Origin: Cardiobacterium sp963553325 | GTDB lineage: Bacteria; Pseudomonadota; Gammaproteobacteria; Cardiobacteriales; Cardiobacteriaceae | Direction of reading: 5' to 3' | NCBI GenBank assembly: GCA_963553325.1 | Contig: CAUVOF010000011.1 | Location: 1-33,415, forward strand | Length of the DNA: 33,415 nt | In this document: piece after piece, positions 14,413 through 21,439 of the stretch | Layout of the letters: the number at the start of each line of letters is the position of its first letter | Position numbering within the stretch: the first letter of the stretch is position 1 | Translations under genes and position numbers: made by a program | The notes under the pieces: generated by a model | What the model was told of the DNA's origin: nothing | Databases searched by the model: none | The model's input: only the letters and a program-made list of their open reading frames with translations

Positions 14413-15672
14413 ATGCAAAAAATCGTCATCCTCGGCGGCGGTTTCGCCGGCGTAAACATCGCGCGCGAACTCGGCCACAACGCCAACTACAGCATCACCC
14501 TCATCGACAAAAACAACTACAACTTCTTCCCGCCGCTCATCTACCAAGTCGCGGCGGGCTTCATGTCGCCCTCGGACATCAGCTACCCTTTTCGCAAACT
14601 CTTCAACCGCCAGCCGCGCGCCCGCTTCCGCAAAGGCACCGTTACCCGTATCGACAGCAAAGCCAAGCGCGTCCACTTCGAGCAAGGCGGCAGCCAGGCA
14701 TACGACACCCTCATCATTGCCTTAGGCGCGCAGCCCAACTACTTCGGCAACCGCGACGTCGAGCAGAACGCCTACACCATGAAAACCCTCGGCGACGCGC
14801 TCGCCATCCGCAACAACATCCTCGCCCAACTCGAAGCCGCCTGCGCCCAGCCGCCGGAAGCGCGCGGCCCCTACCTGCACCTCGTCGTCGCCGGCGGCGG
14901 CGCGAGCGGTGTAGAGCTGACCGGCATCCTCGCCGAAATGCGGCGCGACATCTTCGACAAAGACTACCCCGAACTCGAAGGCGGACACGGCCGCCTCACC
15001 CTCGTTACCGCCGACCCGGTGCTCTTGCCGCCGATGCGCGAAGTCTCACAGCGCTACACCGAAGCCTCGCTGAAAAAACTCGGCGTGGACATCATCTACA
15101 ACGACCCGGTTACCGCCTACGACGGCCAAACCATCACCCTGAAAAGCGGCACCACCATCGAAGCGAAAAGCCTCATCTGGACGGCAGGCGTTACCGCGGT
15201 CAAACTCGCCGGCATCCCGGAAAGCAGCTACGGCCGTGGCAACCGCCTGCGCGTTGATAGACAACTGCGCGTCATCGGCATGGAAGACATCTACGCCCTC
15301 GGCGATTGTGCTGCGGTCGAAGGCGACCCCGCCTACCCGAACGGCCACCCGCAACTCGGCCAAGTCGCCAAAGCACAGGGCAAATACCTCGGCAAACGCT
15401 TGAACCGCAACGGCGACCAACCCTTCACCTACAAACACAAAGGCGACATGGCGATGATTGGCCGCCTCTCGGCGGTCGCCGACATGCCAAGCGGGCGCAG
15501 CCTGCATGGCGTCATCGCCTGGATCATCTGGGTCATCGTCCACATCCTCGCGCTCGTTACCTTCAAAAACCGCGTCGCCGCCACCTACAACTGGAGCATC
15601 GCCTTCCTCACCAAAAACCAGGCAATGCGGATGAACATCCAGCCCAGCCCGCCGCGCAGCCGCCGCGACTAA
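14413..15672 (+). CDS. ndh: Type II NADH:quinone oxidoreductase
   Basis: A 419-residue FAD flavoprotein of the NDH-2 family, which passes electrons from NADH to quinone at the inner membrane without pumping protons. The FAD-binding Rossmann motif GGGFAG is at residues 8-13; the NADH-binding motif GGGASG at 161-166; the second FAD contact is IYALGDCAAV near residue 298; the quinone-site segment is GHPQLGQVAKAQGKYL. The C-terminal amphipathic membrane anchor is WIIWVIVHILALVTFKNR followed by a tail ending MNIQPSP. The ATG at 14413 follows AAGGAC; an in-frame ATG at 14341 lies before the probable promoter. It is followed 21 bases later by a hydrolase gene, probably the same transcript. Confidence 0.93.
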   Translation: MQKIVILGGGFAGVNIARELGHNANYSITLIDKNNYNFFPPLIYQVAAGFMSPSDISYPFRKLFNRQPRARFRKGTVTRIDSKAKRVHFEQGGSQAYDTLIIALGAQPNYFGNRDVEQNAYTMKTLGDALAIRNNILAQLEAACAQPPEARGPYLHLVVAGGGASGVELTGILAEMRRDIFDKDYPELEGGHGRLTLVTADPVLLPPMREVSQRYTEASLKKLGVDIIYNDPVTAYDGQTITLKSGTTIEAKSLIWTAGVTAVKLAGIPESSYGRGNRLRVDRQLRVIGMEDIYALGDCAAVEGDPAYPNGHPQLGQVAKAQGKYLGKRLNRNGDQPFTYKHKGDMAMIGRLSAVADMPSGRSLHGVIAWIIWVIVHILALVTFKNRVAATYNWSIAFLTKNQAMRMNIQPSPPRSRRD

Positions 15673-15693
15673 CCCCAGCAGCGAGAAACCGCC

Positions 15694-16350
15694 ATGACTG
15701 ATACACCGCACAAAGTCCTTCTCGTCCACGGCCTCTTTATGCGCGCCGCGATGATGCGCCCAATGGCGGCGCAACTGCGTCGCCGTGGCTACCACTGCCT
15801 CGCCCTCACCTACCCGACGCGCAAACAAACGCTGCACGACAGCGTCGCCCGCCATCTGCCGCAAATTCAGGATTTCGCCGGCGACGGCCCGCTCTATGCC
15901 ATCGGCCACAGCCTCGGCGGGCTATACATCCGCCATCTGCACCAGCAATGGCCGCAGGGACTGGCGGGCGGGCGCGTCGTTACCCTCGGCACGCCGCATC
16001 TCGGCAGCAAGGTCGGTCGCTATTTCCGCGAGCGCCCGTGGCGGCGGCGCATCCTCGGTCATTGTTGGGAACAAGGACTGGACGGCAACGCCCCCGCATG
16101 GGACGCCGCCATTCCGCTCTTGAGCATTGCCGGAACGAAGGCGGTCGGCATCGGTCGCGCCTTTGGCATCTTCGCCGCCGACGAACCCAACGACGGCACA
16201 GTCGCGGTCAGCGAAACGGAACTGCCGCAGGCGGTCGCCTTGTACCAATTACCGACCTCGCACAGCGCCCTGCAATTTGACCGCACGGCGATAACACTCG
16301 CCGACCGCTGGTTTCGCGGCCTGCCGCTCACCGATAAAAACGCCGAATAA
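15694..16350 (+). CDS. Alpha/beta-hydrolase (lipase/PGAP1-like)
   Basis: A 218-residue hydrolase starting with the oxyanion-type strand VLLVHGLFM. The nucleophile elbow GHSLGG gives Ser73, GTPHLGS follows as in bacterial lipases, and the likely triad is completed by Asp167 (PNDGTVAV) and His190 (SHSAL). The pattern RPMAAQLRRRGYHCLALTYPT is typical of small esterases/lipases of the PGAP1-like group. There is no signal peptide or membrane segment, so it is probably cytosolic. The substrate is unknown. It lies 21 bases after ndh with a weak GAGAAA ribosome site, and upstream of the groESL promoter. Confidence 0.88.
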   Translation: MTDTPHKVLLVHGLFMRAAMMRPMAAQLRRRGYHCLALTYPTRKQTLHDSVARHLPQIQDFAGDGPLYAIGHSLGGLYIRHLHQQWPQGLAGGRVVTLGTPHLGSKVGRYFRERPWRRRILGHCWEQGLDGNAPAWDAAIPLLSIAGTKAVGIGRAFGIFAADEPNDGTVAVSETELPQAVALYQLPTSHSALQFDRTAITLADRWFRGLPLTDKNAE

Positions 16351-16381
16351 TCAGTCATCTAAAAAAGTTTTTACCGTTCGC

Positions 16382-16410
16382 CTTGAAAGCATTGCGCCCT
16401 AACCCTATCT
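16382..16410 (+). promoter_or_regulatory. Sigma-32 (heat-shock) type promoter of groESL
   Basis: CTTGAAA at 16382-16388, a 14-base spacer, then CCCTATCT at 16403-16410. This is close to the sigma-32 consensus CTTGAAA-N13-15-CCCCATNT and lies about 70-95 bases before groES. A 7-bp inverted repeat, CGCCCTA (16395-16401) / TAGGGCG (16410-16416), surrounds the -10. No CIRCE element (TTAGCACTC-N9-GAGTGCTAA) is present, so control is probably by sigma-32 rather than HrcA. Confidence 0.85.
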
Positions 16411-16433
16411 AGGGCGTTGTGTAATTAAACACC

Positions 16434-16453
16434 CCCGCTATAGCGGGATTTTT
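16434..16453 (+). promoter_or_regulatory. Terminator-like hairpin in the groESL 5' leader
   Basis: CCCGCTATAGCGGG (16434-16447) is a perfect palindrome followed by ATTTTTC. As RNA it forms a 5-bp GC stem with a TATA loop and a U-run, downstream of the predicted start site (about 16417) and 31 bases before groES. It may end read-through from the hydrolase gene, attenuate groESL, or be a remnant of the repeat families (CCCCGCTA and TATAGCG occur in both). Confidence 0.6.
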
Positions 16454-16478
16454 CATCTAACTTTTCAGGAGCTCATTC

Positions 16479-16766
16479 ATGAACCTTCGCCCCCTGCACG
16501 ATCGCGTCATCGTCAAACGCCAAGAAAAAGAAACCACCACCGCCGGTGGCATCGTCCTCGCCAGCAGCGCTGCCGAAAAGCCGTCTGAAGGTGTCGTCGT
16601 TGCCGTTGGCCCCGGCAAGCCGAACAAACACGGCGACGTCCGCCCGCTCGACGTCAAAGTCGGCGACCGCATCCTCTTCGGCAAATTCTCCGGTTCAGAA
16701 GTGAAAGTTGATGGCGAAGACTACGTCATCATGCGCGAAGAAGAAATTTTCGCCGTTATCCAATAA
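16479..16766 (+). CDS. groES: Co-chaperonin GroES
   Basis: A 95-residue GroES, the heptameric lid of the GroEL folding chamber. It begins MNLRPLHDRVIVKRQEKE, with the mobile-loop region TTTAGGIVLASSA that contacts GroEL, then GVVVAVGPGK and the C-terminal segment VDGEDYVIMREEEIFAVI. The length is standard. A strong CAGGAG site precedes the ATG. It is the first gene of the heat-shock operon, with groEL 36 bases downstream. A single 10-base neisserial-type uptake sequence (GCCGTCTGAA) lies inside at 16580-16589, probably by chance. Confidence 0.98.
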   Translation: MNLRPLHDRVIVKRQEKETTTAGGIVLASSAAEKPSEGVVVAVGPGKPNKHGDVRPLDVKVGDRILFGKFSGSEVKVDGEDYVIMREEEIFAVIQ

Positions 16767-16802
16767 TTTCCATAATTCTTAAACATTCAGGAGTTTATAA
16801 CT

Positions 16803-18443
16803 ATGTCAGCCAAAGAAGTCCGCTTCGGTGAAGCCGCCCGCAAAGAAATGCTCAAGGGCGTAAACATCCTCGCCAACGCCGTCAAAGTTACCCTCGGCCC
16901 GAAAGGTCGCAACGTCATCCTCGAAAAATCCTTCGGCGCACCGACCATCACCAAAGACGGCGTTTCCGTTGCCAAAGAAATCGAGCTGGAAGACAAATTC
17001 CAGAACATGGGCGCGCAAATGGTGAAAGAAGTCGCTTCCAAAACCAACGACGTCGCTGGCGACGGCACCACCACCGCCACCGTCCTCGCGCAAGCTATCG
17101 TTAGCGAAGGCCTGAAAGCGGTCGCCGCCGGCATGAACCCGATGGACGTCAAGCGCGGCATCGACAAAGCCGTTGGCGAAGCGGTGAAAGCGCTGCACGC
17201 CATGTCCAAGCCGTGCGAAACCCACAAAGAAATCGCGCAAGTCGGCACCATTTCTGCCAACTCTGACAGCACCGTCGGCGACAAAATCGCCGAAGCGATG
17301 GAAAAAGTCGGCAAAGAAGGCGTAATTACCGTTGAAGAAGGCCAAGGCCTGGAAGACTCGCTCGAAGTCGTCGAAGGCATGCAGTTTGACCGCGGCTACC
17401 TCTCGCCCTACTTCATCAACAACGCGCAAAACCAAAACGTTGAGCTGGACGCGCCCTACATCCTGCTGCACGACAAGAAAATCTCCAACATCCGCGACCT
17501 GCTGCCGATTCTCGAAGGCGTCGCCAAATCCGGCAAACCGCTGCTCATCATCGCGGAAGACGTCGAAGGCGAAGCGCTCGCCACGCTGGTCATCAACAGC
17601 ATGCGCGGCATCGTCAAAGTCGCCGCCGTCAAGGCACCGGGCTTCGGCGACCGTCGCAAGGCCATGCTGGAAGACATCGCCATCCTCACCAACGGCCAGG
17701 TCATCTCTGAAGAGCTGGGCATGACCCTGGAAAGCTCTGACATGACCGTCCTCGGCACTGCCAAGCGCGTCGTCGTCGGCAAAGAAAACACCACCATCAT
17801 CGGTGGCAGTGGCGACTCCGCGAAAATCGAAGCCCGCGTTGCCAGCATCCGCGCACAAATCGAAGAATCCACCTCCGATTACGACCGCGAAAAACTGCAA
17901 GAGCGCGTCGCCAAACTGGCGGGCGGTGTTGCCGTCATCAAAGTCGGCGCTGCGACCGAAGTTGAGATGAAAGAGAAAAAAGACCGCGTTGAAGACGCGC
18001 TGCACGCCACCCGCGCTGCCGTCGAAGAAGGCATCGTCCCCGGCGGTGGTGTTGCCCTCATCCGCGCCGTCAAAGCCATCGAAAACCTCAAAGGCGAAAA
18101 CTACGACCAGCAAGTCGGCATCGACCTCGCCCGCCGCGCGATGGAATACCCGCTGCGCACCATCGTCGCCAACGCCGGGGTTGAACCCGCTGTCGTCGTT
18201 GACCGCGTCAAAGCCGGCAAAGACAACGAAGGCTACAACGCCACCACCGGCGAATACGTCGATATGCTCGCCGCCGGAATCATCGACCCGACCAAAGTGA
18301 CCCGCTTTGCCCTGCAAAACGCGGCCTCTATCGCCGGGCTGATGATTACCACCGAAGCGATGGTTGCGGAAATTCCGAAGAAAGAAGAAGCCGCACCGGA
18401 CATGGGCGGAATGGGAGGCATGGGCGGCATGGGCATGATGTAA
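16803..18443 (+). CDS. groEL: Chaperonin GroEL
   Basis: A 546-residue cytosolic class I chaperonin ATPase, a tetradecamer working with GroES. It begins MSAKEVRFGEAARKEMLKGV and has VTLGPKGRNV near residues 29-38, the ATP-binding GDGTTTATVLA near residue 86, and the signature AAVEEGIVPGGG near 404-415. The tail is the flexible GGM repeat (MGGMGGMGGMGMM). The length is normal. It follows groES by 36 bases with an AGGAG ribosome site, and a strong terminator follows. Codon use is highly biased toward C-ending codons, consistent with high expression. Only one groEL copy is seen in the window. Confidence 0.99.
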   Translation: MSAKEVRFGEAARKEMLKGVNILANAVKVTLGPKGRNVILEKSFGAPTITKDGVSVAKEIELEDKFQNMGAQMVKEVASKTNDVAGDGTTTATVLAQAIVSEGLKAVAAGMNPMDVKRGIDKAVGEAVKALHAMSKPCETHKEIAQVGTISANSDSTVGDKIAEAMEKVGKEGVITVEEGQGLEDSLEVVEGMQFDRGYLSPYFINNAQNQNVELDAPYILLHDKKISNIRDLLPILEGVAKSGKPLLIIAEDVEGEALATLVINSMRGIVKVAAVKAPGFGDRRKAMLEDIAILTNGQVISEELGMTLESSDMTVLGTAKRVVVGKENTTIIGGSGDSAKIEARVASIRAQIEESTSDYDREKLQERVAKLAGGVAVIKVGAATEVEMKEKKDRVEDALHATRAAVEEGIVPGGGVALIRAVKAIENLKGENYDQQVGIDLARRAMEYPLRTIVANAGVEPAVVVDRVKAGKDNEGYNATTGEYVDMLAAGIIDPTKVTRFALQNAASIAGLMITTEAMVAEIPKKEEAAPDMGGMGGMGGMGMM

Positions 18444-18464
18444 GCCTGTCGCTCTTGCGATAAC

Positions 18465-18496
18465 AAACCGGACGCTGCAAGGCGTCCGGTTTTTTT
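18465..18496 (+). terminator. Rho-independent terminator of groESL
   Basis: AAACCGGACGC (18465-18475) pairs with GCGTCCGGTTT (18482-18492) around the loop TGCAAG, followed by a run of T. Confidence 0.9.
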
Positions 18497-18593
18497 ATGC
18501 GCGGAAAAAACATGCAGCACGGCACAAAATGGCCGATAATCGCCGCGGCAGGGCGGCTTGCCTTGTCGTAATGTTTAGAAAAAGGAATGAAAT

Positions 18594-19523
18594 ATGAACA
18601 AATTACCCGTAAAACCCAAACTGCTGGCGCTCGCGCTGCTGCCACTTCTGCTCGTTGCCTGCGGTGGCGGCGATGACAAGAACAACGGAAACAATCCCGC
18701 CGACCCGAAAAACCCCGGTAGCAACGTTACCCCGAACGGCAAACGCACGCCGCTGCCCAATACTGCCGTTGCCCCGCCGAACGGCGAAGAAAAAGCCGCT
18801 TTTGAAAAAAGCAAAGTTTCTGTCGTCCGCTCTGACCTGGCAGACAAAGACAAGCCCGCGCCGTTTATCATCAAAATCAACGAAAACCCGACGCGAGGCT
18901 TTAACGGCGAATTCGAGCAACGCGATTTCAGCCGCATGCCCGCTGGCTTCTCCGAACACCACGGCCAACTGGAGCTGGTGAAAAAAGAAGAAGACAACAA
19001 CAACGCCAACAATGGCAATAACGCCAACAACAACAAAAAAGAAGACGAGGAAAAGGACAAGGAAAAGAACGCCGTTACCCTGCGCAGCTACCAGGGACTG
19101 CGTAGCGGCGTGGTGCTCAGCTTCTACGACAAAGGTGGCATCATCGGCGCTGACACCTACGGCGTGGACACCGAAGCGGCAAAAATGCCGACGAGCGGCA
19201 AAGCAACCTACAGCGGCGTCGCCTTTGACCGCAACGAACGCGGCACGCTCGAATACAACGTCAATTTCTCCAGCAAACGCGGCGACGGCCGCATCCAGGG
19301 CATCAAACGCTACGGCATGATTACCCTGGACGATGCCGAATTTGCCAGCGATGCGGATGGTGTCAGCATCACCGGCAGAGCGCGCAACCTCTACAGCCAG
19401 CCGCTACAGTACCGGGCGGAGTTCTACGGCAACAACGCGGAAGAACTCAGCGGCAAAGTCACCAACACCGCCAACCAGGATGCCGTCGTCTTCCACGGCA
19501 CGCGCGGCGAAATCGTGCAGTAA
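18594..19523 (+). CDS. Surface-lipoprotein candidate with TbpB/NHBA-like C-terminal barrel
   Basis: A 309-residue lipoprotein; signal MNKLPVKPKLLALALLPLLL then VAC with lipidated Cys23, followed by a GGGDDKNNGNNPADPK flexible tether. Residues 130-159 form a low-complexity Lys/Asn/Glu linker (KKEEDNNNANNGNNANNN and so on). The C-terminal part (about 160-309) has the pattern of the eight-stranded barrel of TbpB, fHbp and NHBA: GKATYSGVAFDR, LEYNVNFSSKRGDGRI, GVSITGRA, AEFYGNNAEELSGKV and a final AVVFHGTRGEI. Such proteins are taken to the outer surface by Slam translocons. No Slam (DUF560) gene is adjacent. The ligand is unknown; the charged linker recalls the heparin-binding Arg-rich region of NHBA. 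AAGGAA precedes the start. Confidence 0.75.
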   Translation: MNKLPVKPKLLALALLPLLLVACGGGDDKNNGNNPADPKNPGSNVTPNGKRTPLPNTAVAPPNGEEKAAFEKSKVSVVRSDLADKDKPAPFIIKINENPTRGFNGEFEQRDFSRMPAGFSEHHGQLELVKKEEDNNNANNGNNANNNKKEDEEKDKEKNAVTLRSYQGLRSGVVLSFYDKGGIIGADTYGVDTEAAKMPTSGKATYSGVAFDRNERGTLEYNVNFSSKRGDGRIQGIKRYGMITLDDAEFASDADGVSITGRARNLYSQPLQYRAEFYGNNAEELSGKVTNTANQDAVVFHGTRGEIVQ

Positions 19524-19532
19524 ACAGCCGCT

Positions 19533-19561
19533 AAAAAACGCCGGGAAACCGGCGTTTTTTT
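19533..19561 (+). terminator. Rho-independent terminator after the surface lipoprotein
   Basis: AAAAAACGCCGG (19533-19544), GAAA tetraloop, CCGGCGTTTTTT (19549-19560), plus one more T. It is symmetrical, so it could work in both directions. Confidence 0.92.
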
Positions 19562-19569
19562 CTTCTAAA

Positions 19570-19693
19570 TAAGAACCTGTTTGGAGTTTAGGGTGGATGG
19601 GAACTGCCCTCGCCTGCTGGGCGATGCCTCGCTGCCGTTATCCACACAGGACGCTGAACAAACGATTTTGCTATGACTCTAAATAGGCTCTTA
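19570..19693. mobile_element. Small inverted-repeat element (IS5-like ends, 124 bp), probable MITE or IS remnant
   Basis: The left end GAACCTGTTTGGAGTTTAG (from 19573) and the right end, read in reverse complement GAGCCTATTTAGAGTCAT (from 19690), match at most positions. They are flanked by TAA/TTA, which resembles the short TNA target duplications of IS5/IS1031-type elements. The 124 bases between the ends hold no transposase. It contains one consensus DnaA-box-like 9-mer, TTATCCACA (19638-19646), possibly chance. Family assignment is tentative. Confidence 0.5.
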
Positions 19694-19825
19694 AAACCTT
19701 TTGATTTCAGACTGTGGTTTGCCTTTTTGCTGATTCTGCTCATTCCGTCGGTGATCAATATTGTGCGCTTGCATTTTATTGGCACGATGCTCGATGCATG
19801 GAGTTTCAGCATTGCCGCGCAGAGC
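19673..19825 (+). pseudogene. N-terminal remnant of a membrane protein
   Basis: The frame reads MTLNRLLKPFDFRLWFAFLL, then ILLIPSVINIVRLHFIG and TMLDAWSFSIAAQ, a credible first transmembrane segment and loop, after which it turns into low-quality, Arg-rich sequence. Its start overlaps the right end of the small inverted-repeat element, which may have supplied the first codons. The pattern recalls the N-terminus of some multidrug (MATE-like) transporters, but I do not trust that match. It runs into the 3' end of an opposite-strand remnant near 19806-19826, so this looks like a deletion junction. Confidence 0.45.
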
Positions 19826-19971
19826 CTTTGCCGAACAACATATAGGCAAGCAGCACGTCGAGGCCGGGGCCGGGGTTGGCCTCAATCAAAACGCGCCAAT
19901 ATTGGGCATCACCATATTCGACAAAAGCGGCCAAAGCGCTGCACTTTCAATTTCGTCGCTTCAGAAAACAT
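19806..19971 (-). pseudogene. Frameshifted remnant of a small unknown gene
   Basis: On the minus strand a well-formed start (GGGGAG, five bases, ATG at 19971) opens MFSEATKLKVQ, but this frame stops after 20 codons. Shifting by one base near 19935 gives a coherent continuation ALAAFVEYGDAQYWRVLIEA, then NPGPGLDVLLAYMLFGKGSA, ending at 19806. So a single indel seems to have broken a real gene, and its 3' part runs into an unrelated remnant. I do not recognise the family. It is downstream of, and on the same strand as, the DUF1963 gene, with about 115 bases between. Confidence 0.5.
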
Positions 19972-20055
19972 ACAAACTCCCCAAAAATTAACGGAAATAA
20001 ACCGCCGCGCATCATAAGGCATTTTCCCACCCAATAAACAGCGGAAAACGCGGCA

Positions 20056-20086
20056 ACGCCGCCGCGGAGGACGAGACAGGCGGCGT
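20056..20086 (-). terminator. Possible weak terminator after the DUF1963 gene
   Basis: ACGCCGCC / GGCGGCGT arms (20079-20086 and 20056-20063) lie immediately after the stop codon on the minus strand, with a 15-base loop and then TGCCGCGTTTT. The loop is long and the T-run delayed, so the call is weak. Confidence 0.35.
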
Positions 20087-21352
20087 TTAGAAGCGCGAAG
20101 CGCAGCAGGAAAACCACGCACCTGCAAAACGGCGCGCGTGCAGGTCAGCGGGGCGGATGAAAAACATGCCAATGCCGTCATTGCCCCACATGACACCCGC
20201 CGTGTTGGCATGGCCGAAGCTGTCGAGCTGGAACAGCAGCACATCATCCGCCTTGCGCGGGTCTTCCTGCTCGATGAAATACGGGTCGCCGCCGAGGGTG
20301 TTGTTTGGCTGATGTTCATCCAGCAGCGCCTCAAGTTGCTGCATGGTTTGTGGCTTCAGCCCTTGTTCGCGTAGCCATTGCGGCTGTTTTTTGCCGTAGT
20401 GGCGGAGAAATTCGCGGTTGTCGCGCAGCAGGTAGCGGTTGGTGAGCGGCTGCCAGGCAACGGCATATTCGCCATCAACCGGGTGTTGCCAGTAGTCCTC
20501 TTGCGGCAGGGCTGCTTCGATGACGCGCCAGGCGGGTGGCATTTGCTGGTAGCGCCGCTGCCACAGGCTGATGCAGTGTGGCATTTGCAGCGGGACGATA
20601 AAGCTCAACTGCTGCGGGTCGGCGGGTTGCAGGGCGACAACGCGCGGGCGGGCTTTCTGCCATTGTTGCGTCAATGTGGTGTCGTTTGCTGCGGCAACAT
20701 CGGCGTCAAAGGCGGCAACAAACTGGCGGATTGTCTCCTGCATCGCCGCGGCAACCGCCGCATCAGGCGGGTTTTCCGCATTGGCACGGGTGGCACTATC
20801 CATCAGCACATCGCGCATGTTTTCGGTCCAATCGGCGATGTTCGTGACGGGTTTTGCCGCCTGCTCAAGCACGGCAAGGGTTTCCTGCCAAAATTCTGGC
20901 GAGAAGTCTTCGTCTTCCTCGTCATCGTCGCTGTTATCAAGGTAGGGAAAATCATCGGCGGCAAAAAGGGCGCGTTGCGCATCGCGCGACAGCGACGGCG
21001 TGCTGGTATCGGCAAAATAAAGACAAACAGCGGCGCTACTGCCGTAATCGTCGCTGTGCGGGTCGATATAAAAGGCAAGCAAGCCGCTTGCCGGCAATGC
21101 CAGCTCCTGCGCCGCACCGGCGGGCAACTCGCCGAGGTTGAACTGCGCCAACAGCGCCAGCGGACGCTCATCCGCATTGCGCGGGTAGTCGCGGTCTTGT
21201 GGCCAGTAGCCGATGCCGCCAACGCGCGAGGCTTCTGGCGGCAGCGCATGCGCCGGCTGCAGGCGGTAGGGCAGCGCGGGCTTGCCGCTGGCGCGCACCT
21301 GGGCGAGGGCGGCGGCGCTGAGGTGTTTTTCGAGAAAGGCAAGAATGGGCAT
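20087..21352 (-). CDS. DUF1963 (YwqG-like) protein with a long central insertion
   Basis: A 421-residue protein with the two ends of a YwqG/DUF1963 domain. Near residues 42-75 it has SRVGGIGYWPQDRDYPRN and then PLALLAQFNLGELP; near 350-405 it has LGGDPYFIEQEDPR, DDVLLFQLDS and MWGNDGIGMFFIRPADL. Between them, from about 135 to 300, is additional helical and acidic sequence (including DNSDDDEEDEDFSPEF) not usual for YwqG proteins of about 260 residues. The function of the family is unknown. There is no signal peptide, so it is probably cytosolic. The start at 21352 follows AGGAAA. It is divergent from the oligopeptidase gene. The last residues (WFSCCASRF) look like a run-on past a lost original stop. 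Confidence 0.82.
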   Translation of the reverse strand: MPILAFLEKHLSAAALAQVRASGKPALPYRLQPAHALPPEASRVGGIGYWPQDRDYPRNADERPLALLAQFNLGELPAGAAQELALPASGLLAFYIDPHSDDYGSSAAVCLYFADTSTPSLSRDAQRALFAADDFPYLDNSDDDEEDEDFSPEFWQETLAVLEQAAKPVTNIADWTENMRDVLMDSATRANAENPPDAAVAAAMQETIRQFVAAFDADVAAANDTTLTQQWQKARPRVVALQPADPQQLSFIVPLQMPHCISLWQRRYQQMPPAWRVIEAALPQEDYWQHPVDGEYAVAWQPLTNRYLLRDNREFLRHYGKKQPQWLREQGLKPQTMQQLEALLDEHQPNNTLGGDPYFIEQEDPRKADDVLLFQLDSFGHANTAGVMWGNDGIGMFFIRPADLHARRFAGAWFSCCASRF

Positions 21353-21439
21353 GAGATTTCCTGGGTTTGCGTGGAGAAGGCATTGTAGCGCCGGTATTTT
21401 GCCTTATCATACCCGCCTTCCCCACACCGCGAGGAATCC

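Noticed and set aside
15046..15909. Long open frames antisense to ndh and groEL (for example opposite 16806-18317)
   Set aside because: They are mirror frames caused by GC-rich codon bias, lack family motifs and ribosome sites, and oppose strongly recognised genes.
16580..16589. Neisserial DNA-uptake 10-mer GCCGTCTGAA inside groES
   Set aside because: It is the only perfect copy I found in 33 kb, and it encodes conserved GroES residues. A Neisseria genome would show roughly one per kb. I also saw no enrichment of Kingella- or Eikenella-type variants. This argues against Neisseria rather than for uptake.
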